64,000 nt of DNA, from the NCBI GenBank assembly GCA_963819075.1, contig CAWFUP010000005.1, positions 248,001 to 312,000 on the forward strand, read 5' to 3'. A program made the translations under genes and the position numbers. Origin of the DNA: CAVQBJ01 sp963819075. Its GTDB lineage: Bacteria > Actinomycetota > Thermoleophilia > Solirubrobacterales > Solirubrobacteraceae. The notes under the pieces are model-generated. The model did no database searches and was not told the origin of the DNA. It was given only the letters and a program-made list of their open reading frames with translations. Position 1 is the stretch's first letter, and the number at the start of each line of letters is the position of its first letter. Below, piece by piece: positions 52,884 through 61,384 of this stretch.

Positions 52884-53636
52884 ATGCCCGGTCCGATGCG
52901 CACCGAAGCCGTCGTCCTTCGCTCGATGCGCTACGGCGAGGCCGATCGCATCCTGCATCTGTACACGCCGCAGCACGGTCGCGTGGGGGCGATCGCCAAG
53001 GGCGTGCGCCGCGCGCGAAGCCGCTTCGGTGGGCGCCTGGAGCCGTTCTTCCGCCTGCGCCTCATCCTCCACGAGGGTCGCGGCGAGCTGTTCACCGTCA
53101 CCGCAGCGGACACCGTCGATGGCTACCGCCGCCTGCGTGAGGACGGGGGAGCGCTCGATGCCGCCGCCCGCGCCTGCGATGCCGTCGGGCGGCTGTTCGA
53201 GACCTCCGAGCCCCATCCCGGGGTGTTCAACCTGCTCTGTCACGAGCTTGCCCTCCTCGATGCCGATCCGGGGCTGGCGACGCGCGCCAACGGGCTCGCC
53301 TTCCGCCTGAAGCTGCTGCTGGCCGCCGGATTGGCCCCGGCGCTCGGGGCTTGCGCGACCTGTGGCGAGCGCGAGCATCTCGTCGGCTTCTCGGGCGCCG
53401 CCGGCGGGGTCGTGTGCGCGGCCTGCGAGGCGGGCTCGTTCCGCCTCGGCGAGCCGGCGCACGCGTTCATGGTCGACGCGCTCGGCCGCTCGCTCGCCGA
53501 GGCCCCGATCGCCGAGGACGCCGTCCTCGGCCAGGTCGAACGCGCGGTCGCCGAGACGCTCGAGCACCACGCCCACCTGCGCCTGATGCCCGCTGCGGCC
53601 CGCGGGCGACCGGGCACGGTGGCGCAACCGGCCTGA
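52884..53636 (+). CDS. recO: DNA repair protein RecO
   Basis: Mediator that loads RecA with RecFR. The 250 residues have the N-terminal OB fold (TEAVVLRSMRYGEADRILHL, KGVRRARSRFGGRLEPF), a helical domain and a zinc site formed by CATCGEREH and CAACEAG. A TAGACT box (52871-52876) precedes the ATG by 7 nt. It lies between the secreted-protein gene and ppdK. Confidence 0.93.
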   Translation: MPGPMRTEAVVLRSMRYGEADRILHLYTPQHGRVGAIAKGVRRARSRFGGRLEPFFRLRLILHEGRGELFTVTAADTVDGYRRLREDGGALDAAARACDAVGRLFETSEPHPGVFNLLCHELALLDADPGLATRANGLAFRLKLLLAAGLAPALGACATCGEREHLVGFSGAAGGVVCAACEAGSFRLGEPAHAFMVDALGRSLAEAPIAEDAVLGQVERAVAETLEHHAHLRLMPAAARGRPGTVAQPA

Positions 53637-53668
53637 CGGCGCCGCCGCGGTAGTCTGCTCACCTCCGG

Positions 53669-56341
53669 ATGGCGCCCAAGTACGTCTACGACTTCGCCGA
53701 GGGCTCGCGCGACATGCGTGACCTGCTCGGTGGCAAGGGCGCGAACGTGGCGGAGATGACGCGCGTGCTCGGGCCCGACCGCGTGCCGGCCGGCTTCACG
53801 ATCACGACCGAGGCGTGCGTCGCGTACATGAACCGCGACGGGCGCTACCCCGATGGACTGGCCGATGAGGTGCAGGCGGCGCTCGGGCGCCTGGAGCAGA
53901 GCGTCGGGCGGCGCCTCGGTGACGCCGCCGACCCGCTGCTGGTGTCGGTGCGGTCAGGGGCGCGCGAGTCGATGCCCGGCATGCTCGACACCGTCCTCAA
54001 CCTCGGGCTCAACGACGAGGCGGTGCACGGGCTCGCGGCGCGTGCCGGCGCCGAGCGCTTCGCGTGGGACTCCTACCGGCGCCTCGTGCAGATGTTCGCG
54101 AACGTCGTGCGCGGCGTTCCCGGCGAGCGGCTGCAGGAGGAGCTCGACGCCGTGAAGGCGAAGCGCGGCATCCGCCTCGACACCGAGCTGAGCGTGGAAG
54201 AGCTGCAGGAGCTCGTGGGGCTCTTTCAGGCGATCGTGGCCGACGCGACCGGCGAGCCGTTTCCGCAGGAGCCCCACGAGCAGCTGCGCGCGGCGATCGA
54301 GGCCGTCTTCGGCTCCTGGCTCGGCGAGCGCGCGGTCTCCTACCGGCGCATCAACCGGATACCCGACGATTGGGGAACGGCGGTGAACGTCCAGCAGATG
54401 GTGTTCGGCAACCTCGGCGAGACCTCGGCGACCGGCGTCGCCTTCAGCCGCGACGAGATCACCGGCGCGCCCGAGCCGTCGGGCGACTTCCTCGTCAACG
54501 CCCAGGGCGAGGACGTCGTCTCGGGGACGCGCAACACGCGCCCGCTCGCCGAGCTGGCCGAGGCGATGCCACAGGCCAACGCCCAGCTGCTCGACATCCT
54601 GCGTACGCTCGAGCGCCACTACAAGGACATGCAGGACACCGAGTTCACCATCGAGGACGGGCGTCTGTACATGCTGCAGACGCGCAACGCCAAGCGTCCC
54701 GCGCAGGCGGCGGTGCACTTCGCCGTCGACGCCGTCGAGGAGGGGCTGCTGACCCGCGCCGAGGCGCTGATGACGATCGACGCCGCGGCGCTGGAGGCGC
54801 TGCTGCACCCGACCTTCGATCCGGCCGCCTCGTTCACCGTCCTGACGCGTGGGGTCGGAGCCTCGCCGGGCGCGGCGATCGGGGAGGTCGTGTTCACCGC
54901 GCGCGCCGCGGTGCTCGCCTCCGCGGAGGGCCGCGGGGTCATCCTCGTGCGCCCGTTCACCGAAGCCGACGACGTCGCCGGCTTCTACGCCGCCCAGGGG
55001 ATCCTCACGTCGGAGGGCGGCAAGGCGTCCCACGCGGCGCTCGTGGCCCGCGGCATGGGGCGCCCGTGCGTCGTCGGGGCGGCGGCCGTCGAGGTCGACC
55101 CCGCTGCCGGGCTGCTGCGGGTGGGGGAGACGACGGTGCACGCCGGCTCGCGCCTGGCCATCGACGGGACGACCGGGGAGATCACCACCGACGAGGTGCC
55201 GCTCGTCGCCCCACAGGTGGATGAGCGCTTCGAGCGCGTGCTCACCTGGGCCGACGAGCTGCGCCGGCTCGAGGTGCGCGCGAACGCCGACAACCCGGAC
55301 GACGCCGACCGGGCGCGGGCGTTCGGGGCGCGTGGGATCGGCCTGTGCCGCACCGAGCACATGTTTCTCGCCGCGGACCGCGTGCCGCGGATGCGGACGA
55401 TGATCCTCGCCGACACGCGCGAGGACCGCCGCGCCGCGCTCGCCGCGCTGGCCGGATACCAGCAGGCCGACTTCGAGGGTCTGTTCGAGGCGATGGCTGG
55501 GCTGCCAGTGACGATCCGGCTGCTCGATCCGCCCCTGCACGAGTTCCTGCCCGGTCGAGCCGAGGTGCAGAATGAGGTCGACGCGGCGATGTCGCTGCTC
55601 GGCCGCGGGGAGGGCGACGAGAAGGAAGTCGCGCGTCTGGAGCACCTGCTCGATCGCGTGAGCGCCCTGGAGGAGACCAACCCGATGCTCGGCACGCGCG
55701 GCTGCCGGCTGGGGATCTTGTATCCGGAGATCTATGAGATGCAGACCCAGGCGATCGCGCGTGCCGCGATCGCCGTCCGCGAGCGGTCCGGGCACATGCC
55801 GCGGCTGGAGATCATGATCCCGCTCGTGGACTACGAGCGCGAGCTGGAGCTGATGCGCGAGCTCGTCGTGCGCACCGCGGCGACCGAGGGGCTGCGCGAG
55901 GCCGCGGACTACACCGTCGGCACGATGATCGAGCTCCCGCGGGCCTGCCTCCTGGCCGACGACATCGCGCGCCATGCCGACTTCTTCTCGTTCGGCACCA
56001 ACGACCTGACGCAGACCGGGCTCGGCTTCTCGCGGGACGACATCGAGGGCAAGATCCTGGCGCGCTACATCGACACGAAGATCCTCGACCGCTCGCCATT
56101 CGAGACGATCGACATCCCCGGGATCGGCCAGCTGCTCCGGATGGGGGCGTGGCTCGGCCGCATGGGCCGTCCGCAACTCAAGCTCGGGGTGTGCGGCGAG
56201 CACGGTGGCGACCCCGACTCGATCACCTTCTTTCACAGCTCGGGGATCGACTACGTCTCCTGCTCGCCCTACCGCGTGCCGGTGGCCCGCGTGGCCGCTG
56301 CGCAGGCGGCCATCGCCGACCCGTCGGCCAACGGGCGATAA
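53669..56341 (+). CDS. ppdK: Pyruvate, phosphate dikinase
   Basis: Interconverts pyruvate + ATP + Pi and PEP + AMP + PPi. The 890 residues hold the ATP-grasp domain (GGKGANVAEMTRVLG, VRSGARESMPGMLDTVLNLG), the phosphohistidine domain with catalytic His455 in EGGKASHAALVARGMG, and the PEP-binding TIM barrel with catalytic Cys842 in GVCGEHGGDP. The usual GGMTSH around the histidine reads GGKASH, so the threonine that the bifunctional PPDK regulator phosphorylates is missing. Length is standard. Confidence 0.96.
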   Translation: MAPKYVYDFAEGSRDMRDLLGGKGANVAEMTRVLGPDRVPAGFTITTEACVAYMNRDGRYPDGLADEVQAALGRLEQSVGRRLGDAADPLLVSVRSGARESMPGMLDTVLNLGLNDEAVHGLAARAGAERFAWDSYRRLVQMFANVVRGVPGERLQEELDAVKAKRGIRLDTELSVEELQELVGLFQAIVADATGEPFPQEPHEQLRAAIEAVFGSWLGERAVSYRRINRIPDDWGTAVNVQQMVFGNLGETSATGVAFSRDEITGAPEPSGDFLVNAQGEDVVSGTRNTRPLAELAEAMPQANAQLLDILRTLERHYKDMQDTEFTIEDGRLYMLQTRNAKRPAQAAVHFAVDAVEEGLLTRAEALMTIDAAALEALLHPTFDPAASFTVLTRGVGASPGAAIGEVVFTARAAVLASAEGRGVILVRPFTEADDVAGFYAAQGILTSEGGKASHAALVARGMGRPCVVGAAAVEVDPAAGLLRVGETTVHAGSRLAIDGTTGEITTDEVPLVAPQVDERFERVLTWADELRRLEVRANADNPDDADRARAFGARGIGLCRTEHMFLAADRVPRMRTMILADTREDRRAALAALAGYQQADFEGLFEAMAGLPVTIRLLDPPLHEFLPGRAEVQNEVDAAMSLLGRGEGDEKEVARLEHLLDRVSALEETNPMLGTRGCRLGILYPEIYEMQTQAIARAAIAVRERSGHMPRLEIMIPLVDYERELELMRELVVRTAATEGLREAADYTVGTMIELPRACLLADDIARHADFFSFGTNDLTQTGLGFSRDDIEGKILARYIDTKILDRSPFETIDIPGIGQLLRMGAWLGRMGRPQLKLGVCGEHGGDPDSITFFHSSGIDYVSCSPYRVPVARVAAAQAAIADPSANGR

Positions 56342-56344
56342 CCT
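56339..56344 (+). promoter_or_regulatory. -10 box TAACCT built on the ppdK stop codon
   Basis: The ppdK TAA stop (56339-56341) forms the first half of the box, 7 nt before the next ATG. Confidence 0.45.
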
Positions 56345-56351
56345 GGCGCCG

Positions 56352-56711
56352 ATGGACGAGGGACCCCCGATCGCCTACGAGCTGCTGGACAGCGGCGTCC
56401 CGGTGCTCGCCTCCGACGGCGTGCAGGTCGGCACCGTGGCCAGTGTGCTGGCCTCCGAGAGCGAGGACATCTTCCACGGGCTGCTGATCAAGACCGACCA
56501 CGGCATCCGCTTCGTCGAGGCCGAGGAGATCGCGCAGCTGCACGAGCACGGCGTCGATCTGAAGATCGACGCCGCGGCCGCGGCCGACCTGCCCGGACCC
56601 GAGCACAAGGCGCCGGTGTACGACGAGGATCCGCTACGCCAGGACCGATGGCACCACTGGTGGCACCGGATCACCCTGCGCTCCGACTGGAAGCAGGAGG
56701 CCGACGAGTAG
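56352..56711 (+). CDS. PRC-barrel-like small protein
   Basis: A 119-residue protein with PVLASDGVQVGTVASVLASE and GLLIKTDHGIRFVEAEEIAQ, a beta-barrel pattern resembling PRC-barrel or DUF2171-type stress proteins. The acidic C-terminal half contains the Trp/His-rich stretch DRWHHWWHRITL. No enzyme motif is present. It follows ppdK by 10 nt. Confidence 0.65.
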   Translation: MDEGPPIAYELLDSGVPVLASDGVQVGTVASVLASESEDIFHGLLIKTDHGIRFVEAEEIAQLHEHGVDLKIDAAAAADLPGPEHKAPVYDEDPLRQDRWHHWWHRITLRSDWKQEADE

Positions 56712-56757
56712 GCGTCTCGGGGCGATCGCATCGCCGACCGGTGCGACAATCGCTTCG

Positions 56758-57798
56758 ATGACCGACGTTGCGCAAACCGGTGTCGTGGCCGAGCGGTTCG
56801 CCGCCGACTGGCGCGCGCGCGAGGAGCAGCTGCTGTCATCGCTCGCGGCGCGATCCTACCCGGCGTCGCGTCGCGTCGCCGAGGCGGATTGCTCGCTGCG
56901 AACCCCCTTCCAGCGCGATCGTGATCGGATCGTTCACTGCAAGGCATTCCGCCGCCTCAAGCACAAGACCCAGGTGTTCGTGGCGCCGGAGGGCGACCAC
57001 TACCGCACGCGCCTGACCCATACGCTCGAGGTGACGACGATCTCGCGGGCCGTCGCGCGGGCGCTGTCGCTCAACGAGGATCTCGTCGAGGCGATCGGCG
57101 TCGGGCACGACCTCGGCCACCCGCCGTTCGGGCACATCGGCGAAGACGTGCTCGACCGCTGCCTGTCCGAGCGCTTCGGCCGACACTTCCGCCACTACGA
57201 GCACTCGCTGCGGGTCGTCGACGACCTCGAGCGCGACGGCGAGGGGCTCAACCTGACCGAGCCGGTGCGCGAGGGGATCGTGCGGCACTCCAGCCGCGCT
57301 GAGATGCCGGCGACGCTCGAAGGGCGCATCGTGCGCATCATCGACCGGGTCGCCTACATCAACCACGACATCGACGACGCCGTGCGCGCCGGGGTGCTCG
57401 ACGAGCAGGCGCTGCCCGCCGAGCCGATCGCCGTCCTCGGCACGACCGGCTCGCAGCGCATCGACTCGCTCGTCCACGACATGGTCGAGCGCTCGCACGC
57501 CGCCGGCGACATCGTGCAGGGCGAGCGCGCCGGTGCGGCGATGGGGGCGCTGCGCGACTTCATGTTCGCGACGGTCTACCTCGGACCGGCGGTGCGCGCC
57601 GAGCACGAGCGGATCGCCAACGTCGTGCGCACGCTGTTCGAGTTCTACGTGGAGCACCCCGGGGCGTTGCCCGACGGGGGCGGGGCGGCCGGTGCCGATC
57701 TGCCCCAGCGGGTCACCGACTACATCGCCGGGATGACCGACCGCTACTGCATTCGCGCCTACACCGAGCTGTCGGTGCCGCGGGAGTTCGCCCGGTAG
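56758..57798 (+). CDS. dgt: dNTP triphosphohydrolase (Dgt-like)
   Basis: HD-superfamily enzyme hydrolysing dNTPs to nucleoside and triphosphate. The 346 residues contain the family entry region DCSLRTPFQRDRDRIVHCKA, FRRLKHKTQVFVAPEGDHYR, TRLTHTLEVTTISRAVA, the HD pair in GVGHDLGHPPFGHIGE and the last Asp in RVAYINHDIDDA. It precedes dnaG, as in other actinobacteria. GACAAT (56745-56750) may be a weak -10. Confidence 0.92.
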   Translation: MTDVAQTGVVAERFAADWRAREEQLLSSLAARSYPASRRVAEADCSLRTPFQRDRDRIVHCKAFRRLKHKTQVFVAPEGDHYRTRLTHTLEVTTISRAVARALSLNEDLVEAIGVGHDLGHPPFGHIGEDVLDRCLSERFGRHFRHYEHSLRVVDDLERDGEGLNLTEPVREGIVRHSSRAEMPATLEGRIVRIIDRVAYINHDIDDAVRAGVLDEQALPAEPIAVLGTTGSQRIDSLVHDMVERSHAAGDIVQGERAGAAMGALRDFMFATVYLGPAVRAEHERIANVVRTLFEFYVEHPGALPDGGGAAGADLPQRVTDYIAGMTDRYCIRAYTELSVPREFAR

Positions 57799-57880
57799 CG
57801 GCGGTGAGGGCGCGTCGCATCCGGAAGGCCGTAACGGAGCGCTCGGGCCAGGCACCGTCGGGCCGCCCGGGCCGGTGAGC

Positions 57881-57886
57881 TAGCGT
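57881..57886 (+). promoter_or_regulatory. Candidate -10 box TAGCGT for dnaG
   Basis: Ends 9 nt before the dnaG ATG, with no ribosome site between. Confidence 0.5.
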
Positions 57887-57895
57887 ACGGGCGCG

Positions 57896-59695
57896 ATGGC
57901 CCTTTACACCAGAGAATCCCGCGAACGGGTGCGCGACGCGGTCGACTTCGTCGATCTCGTGTCGGCCCGCACCGATCTGCGCCGGGCCGGGCCGAACCGC
58001 TACGAGGGGCTGTGCCCGTTCCACGAGGAGCGGACGCCGTCGTTCGGGATCAACCCGAGCGAGAAGCTGTATCACTGCTTCGGATGCCAGGCCTCTGGCG
58101 ACCTGTTCACGTTCGTCCAGGAGACCGAGGGGGTCGACTTCAAGAGGGCGCTCGAGCTGCTCGCCGATCGCTGCAATGTGCAGCTCGAGCGGGAGGCCGA
58201 GGATCCGCGCGAGACCGAGCGACGCCGCGCTCGCGAGCGGCTGCTCGAGCTGCTGGCCCGCACGTGCGACTACTACCAGCGCGTGCTGTGGGACGCGCCG
58301 GAGGCGGCTCGCGCGCGCGAGTACCTCGCTGGGCGCGGACTCGGCGAGGAGACGCTGCGCGCCTTTCGCGTCGGCTACGCGCCGAGCGCATGGGACCGCG
58401 TGCTACTCGCCTCGCGGCGGGCCGGGTACAGCGAGGCGGAGCTGTACGCGACCGGGCTGGCCCAGCGCTCGCGTCAGAACCCCGGGCAGGTATACGACCG
58501 GTTCCGCGAACGGATCATGTTCCCGCTCTGCGACGTGCGCGGGCGCGTGCTCGGCTTCGGCGCGCGCGCGATGCGCGACAACCAGCAGCCGAAGTACCTC
58601 AACACCTCCGACAACGACATCTACCACAAGGGGCAGCACCTCTATGGCGCCGACGTCGCGCGCGCACACGCCACGCGCGCCGGCCGGGTGATCCTCTGCG
58701 AGGGCTACACCGACGTCATCGCGCTGCACCAGGCGGGGCTGCGCGAGACCGTCGGGCTGATGGGCACCGCGCTCACCGCCGAGCAGGTGAGCGAGCTCGC
58801 ACGCCTTGCCTCGACGGTGCTGCTTGCCCTCGACGCCGATAGCGCCGGGCAGGAGGCGATGCTGCGGGCCGCCACGCTCGCCGCCCGCCAGCGACTGGAG
58901 CTGCGCGTCGTGCCGCTGCCGGCCGGCGCCGACCCGGCCGAGCTCGTGCAGCGCGACGGGTCGCAGGCGCTCATCACCGCGGTGGGGGCGTCGGTGCCCT
59001 TTGTGCGGTTCCGCGTCGAGCGGGTGCTCGCCTCCGGCGACGACTCCTCGCCGGAGGGGCGCGACCACACGCTCGAGCAGCTGCGCCCGGTGTTCGCGAC
59101 GATCGGGCCGGGCGCGATGCGCGAGGAGCTGCTGCGGATCGTCTCGGGGCGGATGGGGCTGCGCGAGGGGGTGACCGAGACGCTGCTCGCCGCGCCGGCG
59201 GGGGGTGCCCGCGCGGGCGATCGCTCCGCGCCGCGCGCCGCGCCCGGCGCGGCGACGGCCGGGCGGCGGATCGTCGCCCTCGATCGGCGCGAGGAGACCG
59301 AGCGGACGTTCCTGGCGCTGTGCATCGCGATGCCCGACGAGGGCGACGCCGCGCTCGCGCGCGTGGATCCCGGGGAGCACTTCTCGACCGAGCTCCTGCG
59401 CCGCGCCGCGCAGCACCTGCGCGAGCACCTGCGCTCGCCGGGGGCCGATCTACCCGAGGACGACCCGCAGTTCGCGGCGCTCATCGCCGACCTCGCCGTG
59501 CGGGCCGGGAGCGAGACGGCCGACCCGGCCACGCTCGAGGTCGAGGAGCTCCAGCTCGAGCTCGCGCGCATCGATCGGCAGATCCAGGTCGCGCGCACGG
59601 ACGGTCAGGGTGATGTGTCCGATCTCGCGGTGCGCCGAGGGGAGATCAAGGCGGCCGTCGATCGGGCTTACGACCGGGTGCTCGAGCAGGCGTAG
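57896..59695 (+). CDS. dnaG: DNA primase
   Basis: Makes RNA primers for replication. The 599 residues start with the CHC2 zinc finger (C40, H43, C61, C64: GLCPFHEERTPSF and YHCFGCQASGD). The RNA polymerase core has the TOPRIM motifs ILCEGYTDVIALHQAG and LALDADSAGQEA and the strand NQQPKYLNTSDN. A C-terminal helicase-binding-like region (about 450-599) follows. Full length. Confidence 0.96.
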   Translation: MALYTRESRERVRDAVDFVDLVSARTDLRRAGPNRYEGLCPFHEERTPSFGINPSEKLYHCFGCQASGDLFTFVQETEGVDFKRALELLADRCNVQLEREAEDPRETERRRARERLLELLARTCDYYQRVLWDAPEAARAREYLAGRGLGEETLRAFRVGYAPSAWDRVLLASRRAGYSEAELYATGLAQRSRQNPGQVYDRFRERIMFPLCDVRGRVLGFGARAMRDNQQPKYLNTSDNDIYHKGQHLYGADVARAHATRAGRVILCEGYTDVIALHQAGLRETVGLMGTALTAEQVSELARLASTVLLALDADSAGQEAMLRAATLAARQRLELRVVPLPAGADPAELVQRDGSQALITAVGASVPFVRFRVERVLASGDDSSPEGRDHTLEQLRPVFATIGPGAMREELLRIVSGRMGLREGVTETLLAAPAGGARAGDRSAPRAAPGAATAGRRIVALDRREETERTFLALCIAMPDEGDAALARVDPGEHFSTELLRRAAQHLREHLRSPGADLPEDDPQFAALIADLAVRAGSETADPATLEVEELQLELARIDRQIQVARTDGQGDVSDLAVRRGEIKAAVDRAYDRVLEQA

Positions 59696-59731
59696 CGCGG
59701 GGACCGCCGCGGCCTGTCACATCCTTGATGC

Positions 59732-60013
59732 GTGCGCGTTGCGTGTCGCGCCGAACGCGTCGCCGCGCGCCGGCGCACGGTCAAGGCGCGGCTTGTAGCC
59801 GACGCGGGCGGATGTTGTGCGCTATGTGGATACGACCGGAATCAGGCGGCGCTTCAATTCCATCATCTCGACCCGCGGGAGAAGGCGTTTGGAATCGGCA
59901 GTCGCGGCGCAGCTAGAGCCCTCAATCGAGCTCGCGCCGAGGCAGCGAAGTGCGTGCTGCGTTGCGCCAACTGTCACGCGGAGGTTGAGGCGGGCGTCAG
60001 TCGACTCCTCTAG
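59732..60013 (+). CDS. Small HNH endonuclease-like protein
   Basis: A 93-residue protein with a compact HNH fold: CALCG, then FHHLDP with the paired histidines, NRARAEAAKC and CANCH. The four cysteines bind a structural zinc, and the motif His/His/Asn suggests metal-dependent nuclease activity. GTG start. A TAG stop at 60011-60013 is also the start of TAGACT, a possible tRNA promoter. It is a stand-alone domain, not part of an obvious mobile element. Confidence 0.78.
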   Translation: MRVACRAERVAARRRTVKARLVADAGGCCALCGYDRNQAALQFHHLDPREKAFGIGSRGAARALNRARAEAAKCVLRCANCHAEVEAGVSRLL

Positions 60014-60016
60014 ACT
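60011..60016 (+). promoter_or_regulatory. Candidate -10 box TAGACT for tRNA-Asn
   Basis: Overlaps the stop of the HNH gene and lies 32 nt before the tRNA, leaving a short leader. TTGAGG (59985-59990) is a possible but distant -35. Confidence 0.35.
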
Positions 60017-60048
60017 TGCGCCTGGCTGCCGATTCATTGGTTGCTCGA

Positions 60049-60121
60049 TCCGGGGTGGCGCAATAGGCAGCGCGAGCGACTGTTAATCGCTAGGTTGCGG
60101 GTTCGAGTCCCGCCCCCGGAG
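60049..60121 (+). tRNA. tRNA-Asn (anticodon GTT)
   Basis: Cloverleaf with acceptor TCCGGGG/CCCCGGA, anticodon stem AGCGA/TCGCT around loop CTGTTAA, T-arm GCGGGTTCGAGTCCCGC and discriminator G. CCA is not encoded. The 3' half lies antisense to the last codons of the downstream glycosyltransferase gene. Confidence 0.95.
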
Positions 60122-61369
60122 CTCTCCCGCCACCGTAGGGGCTTTCGCGGCGCCGTCTCGACCGGCAAGCCGTTCGATGAGCTGCGCCGCATGCTCGGCC
60201 GCGTCGTGAGCAGCGCTCCATGCCGCCAGGTCGCGCACGCGTGTGCGCATGTCCCCGTCGGCGAGCGCGCGCTCGACCGCGAGTCGCAACGGGCGCGCGC
60301 CCACGAACCGGCGCGGCACGCGCACCCCCAGGCCGGCCCAGTCCAGGCGGGCCGCGTTCTCGTTCATGTCGCCGACGGCCGGGCAGGCGACGACGACGCA
60401 GCCGCTGCTGAGCGCGCGCACGAGCGTGCCGTGCCCGGCGTGGCAGACGACGACGTCGCAGCGGGGCATCGTGCGCGAGTAGGACAGCCACTCGACGAGA
60501 CGCGCGTTGTCGGGCACCGGCAGTGCACGCGGGGGCGGACGGCGATTCCAGGTCGCCAGCACCCGCACGGGCAGGTCGGCGAGACCGCGCAGCGCCGCGG
60601 CGAGCATACGCTGGTCGGGATCCTGAGCGGTGGACGGCGCGACGAGCACGAGGGGCGCGTCTCCGGGGGGCAGCTCGACGTCCGCGCTCGGCGGCTCCCA
60701 CATCAGCGGGCCGACGACGGAGACGTGCGCCGGCCACTGGCGCGGGTATTCGAGTTGCGGGAAGGTGGCCACGAGCGTCAACTTGCGGCTCATGCCGCCG
60801 TGGACGTAGGGCAGCGTCGGCAGGCCGAGGCGCTCGCGTGTGCCGTTCAACTCGGCGCGGCCCTGCTGGAGGCCGCGGTCGGTGATGAAGTCCAGCCGTC
60901 GCCAGAACGCCCGGCCGAGCGGGGTGCGCGGCATTCGGGCGCCGATCGAGTACGTCGGCAGACCGGCCTCCCCGACCGGGTAGACATGCGGGACGAGCGT
61001 GGCCACCGGGATGTCGGCCATCTCGGCGGCCAGCGCCGGCGCGAGCGTGAGAATGTCCGCGATGACGACGTGGGGCCGCAGCTCCTCGAGCACCGGCACG
61101 GCCGCGCGGGCCGCCCGGACAACCGCCTCGTAGGGCTTCAGCGGCCGACTCTCGGTTGGGAAGACCTGGTACTCGGGCGCTGGCACGAAGCTCAGGCCCT
61201 CGCCCTCGATCGCCTCGCGCCAGCGCTTCCAGGTCTGCACGGTCACGTCGTGTCCACGCGCCGCGAGCCCGCGGCCGAGGGCGATGATCGGGAACGCGTG
61301 TCCCGGGTCCCCGAACGCGCCGAGGACCAGACGCAGCCGCCGGTCGGCCGCGTGAGCGCTGCCTGGCAC
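60083..61369 (-). CDS. MGT/UGT-type GT-B glycosyltransferase
   Basis: A 428-residue soluble glycosyltransferase with two Rossmann domains. The N-terminal acceptor domain begins RLRLVLGAFGDPGHAFPIIA and the C-terminal donor domain has VEWLSYSRTMPRCDVVVCHA with GHGTLVRALSSGCVVVACP, the usual nucleotide-sugar signature of the macrolide/UDP-glucosyltransferase group. The last 13 codons are encoded by the complement of tRNA-Asn, so the true end may be an accident of that overlap. It begins 15 nt after the oxidoreductase stop; GTG start. Confidence 0.85.
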   Translation of the reverse strand: MPGSAHAADRRLRLVLGAFGDPGHAFPIIALGRGLAARGHDVTVQTWKRWREAIEGEGLSFVPAPEYQVFPTESRPLKPYEAVVRAARAAVPVLEELRPHVVIADILTLAPALAAEMADIPVATLVPHVYPVGEAGLPTYSIGARMPRTPLGRAFWRRLDFITDRGLQQGRAELNGTRERLGLPTLPYVHGGMSRKLTLVATFPQLEYPRQWPAHVSVVGPLMWEPPSADVELPPGDAPLVLVAPSTAQDPDQRMLAAALRGLADLPVRVLATWNRRPPPRALPVPDNARLVEWLSYSRTMPRCDVVVCHAGHGTLVRALSSGCVVVACPAVGDMNENAARLDWAGLGVRVPRRFVGARPLRLAVERALADGDMRTRVRDLAAWSAAHDAAEHAAQLIERLAGRDGAAKAPTVAGELRGRDSNPQPSD

Positions 61370-61384
61370 CTGTTCGTCCGACCG

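Noticed and set aside
53954..56236. A 760-codon open frame antisense to ppdK
   Set aside because: Long antisense frames are expected at this GC content; the ppdK strand carries all catalytic motifs and the antisense frame none.
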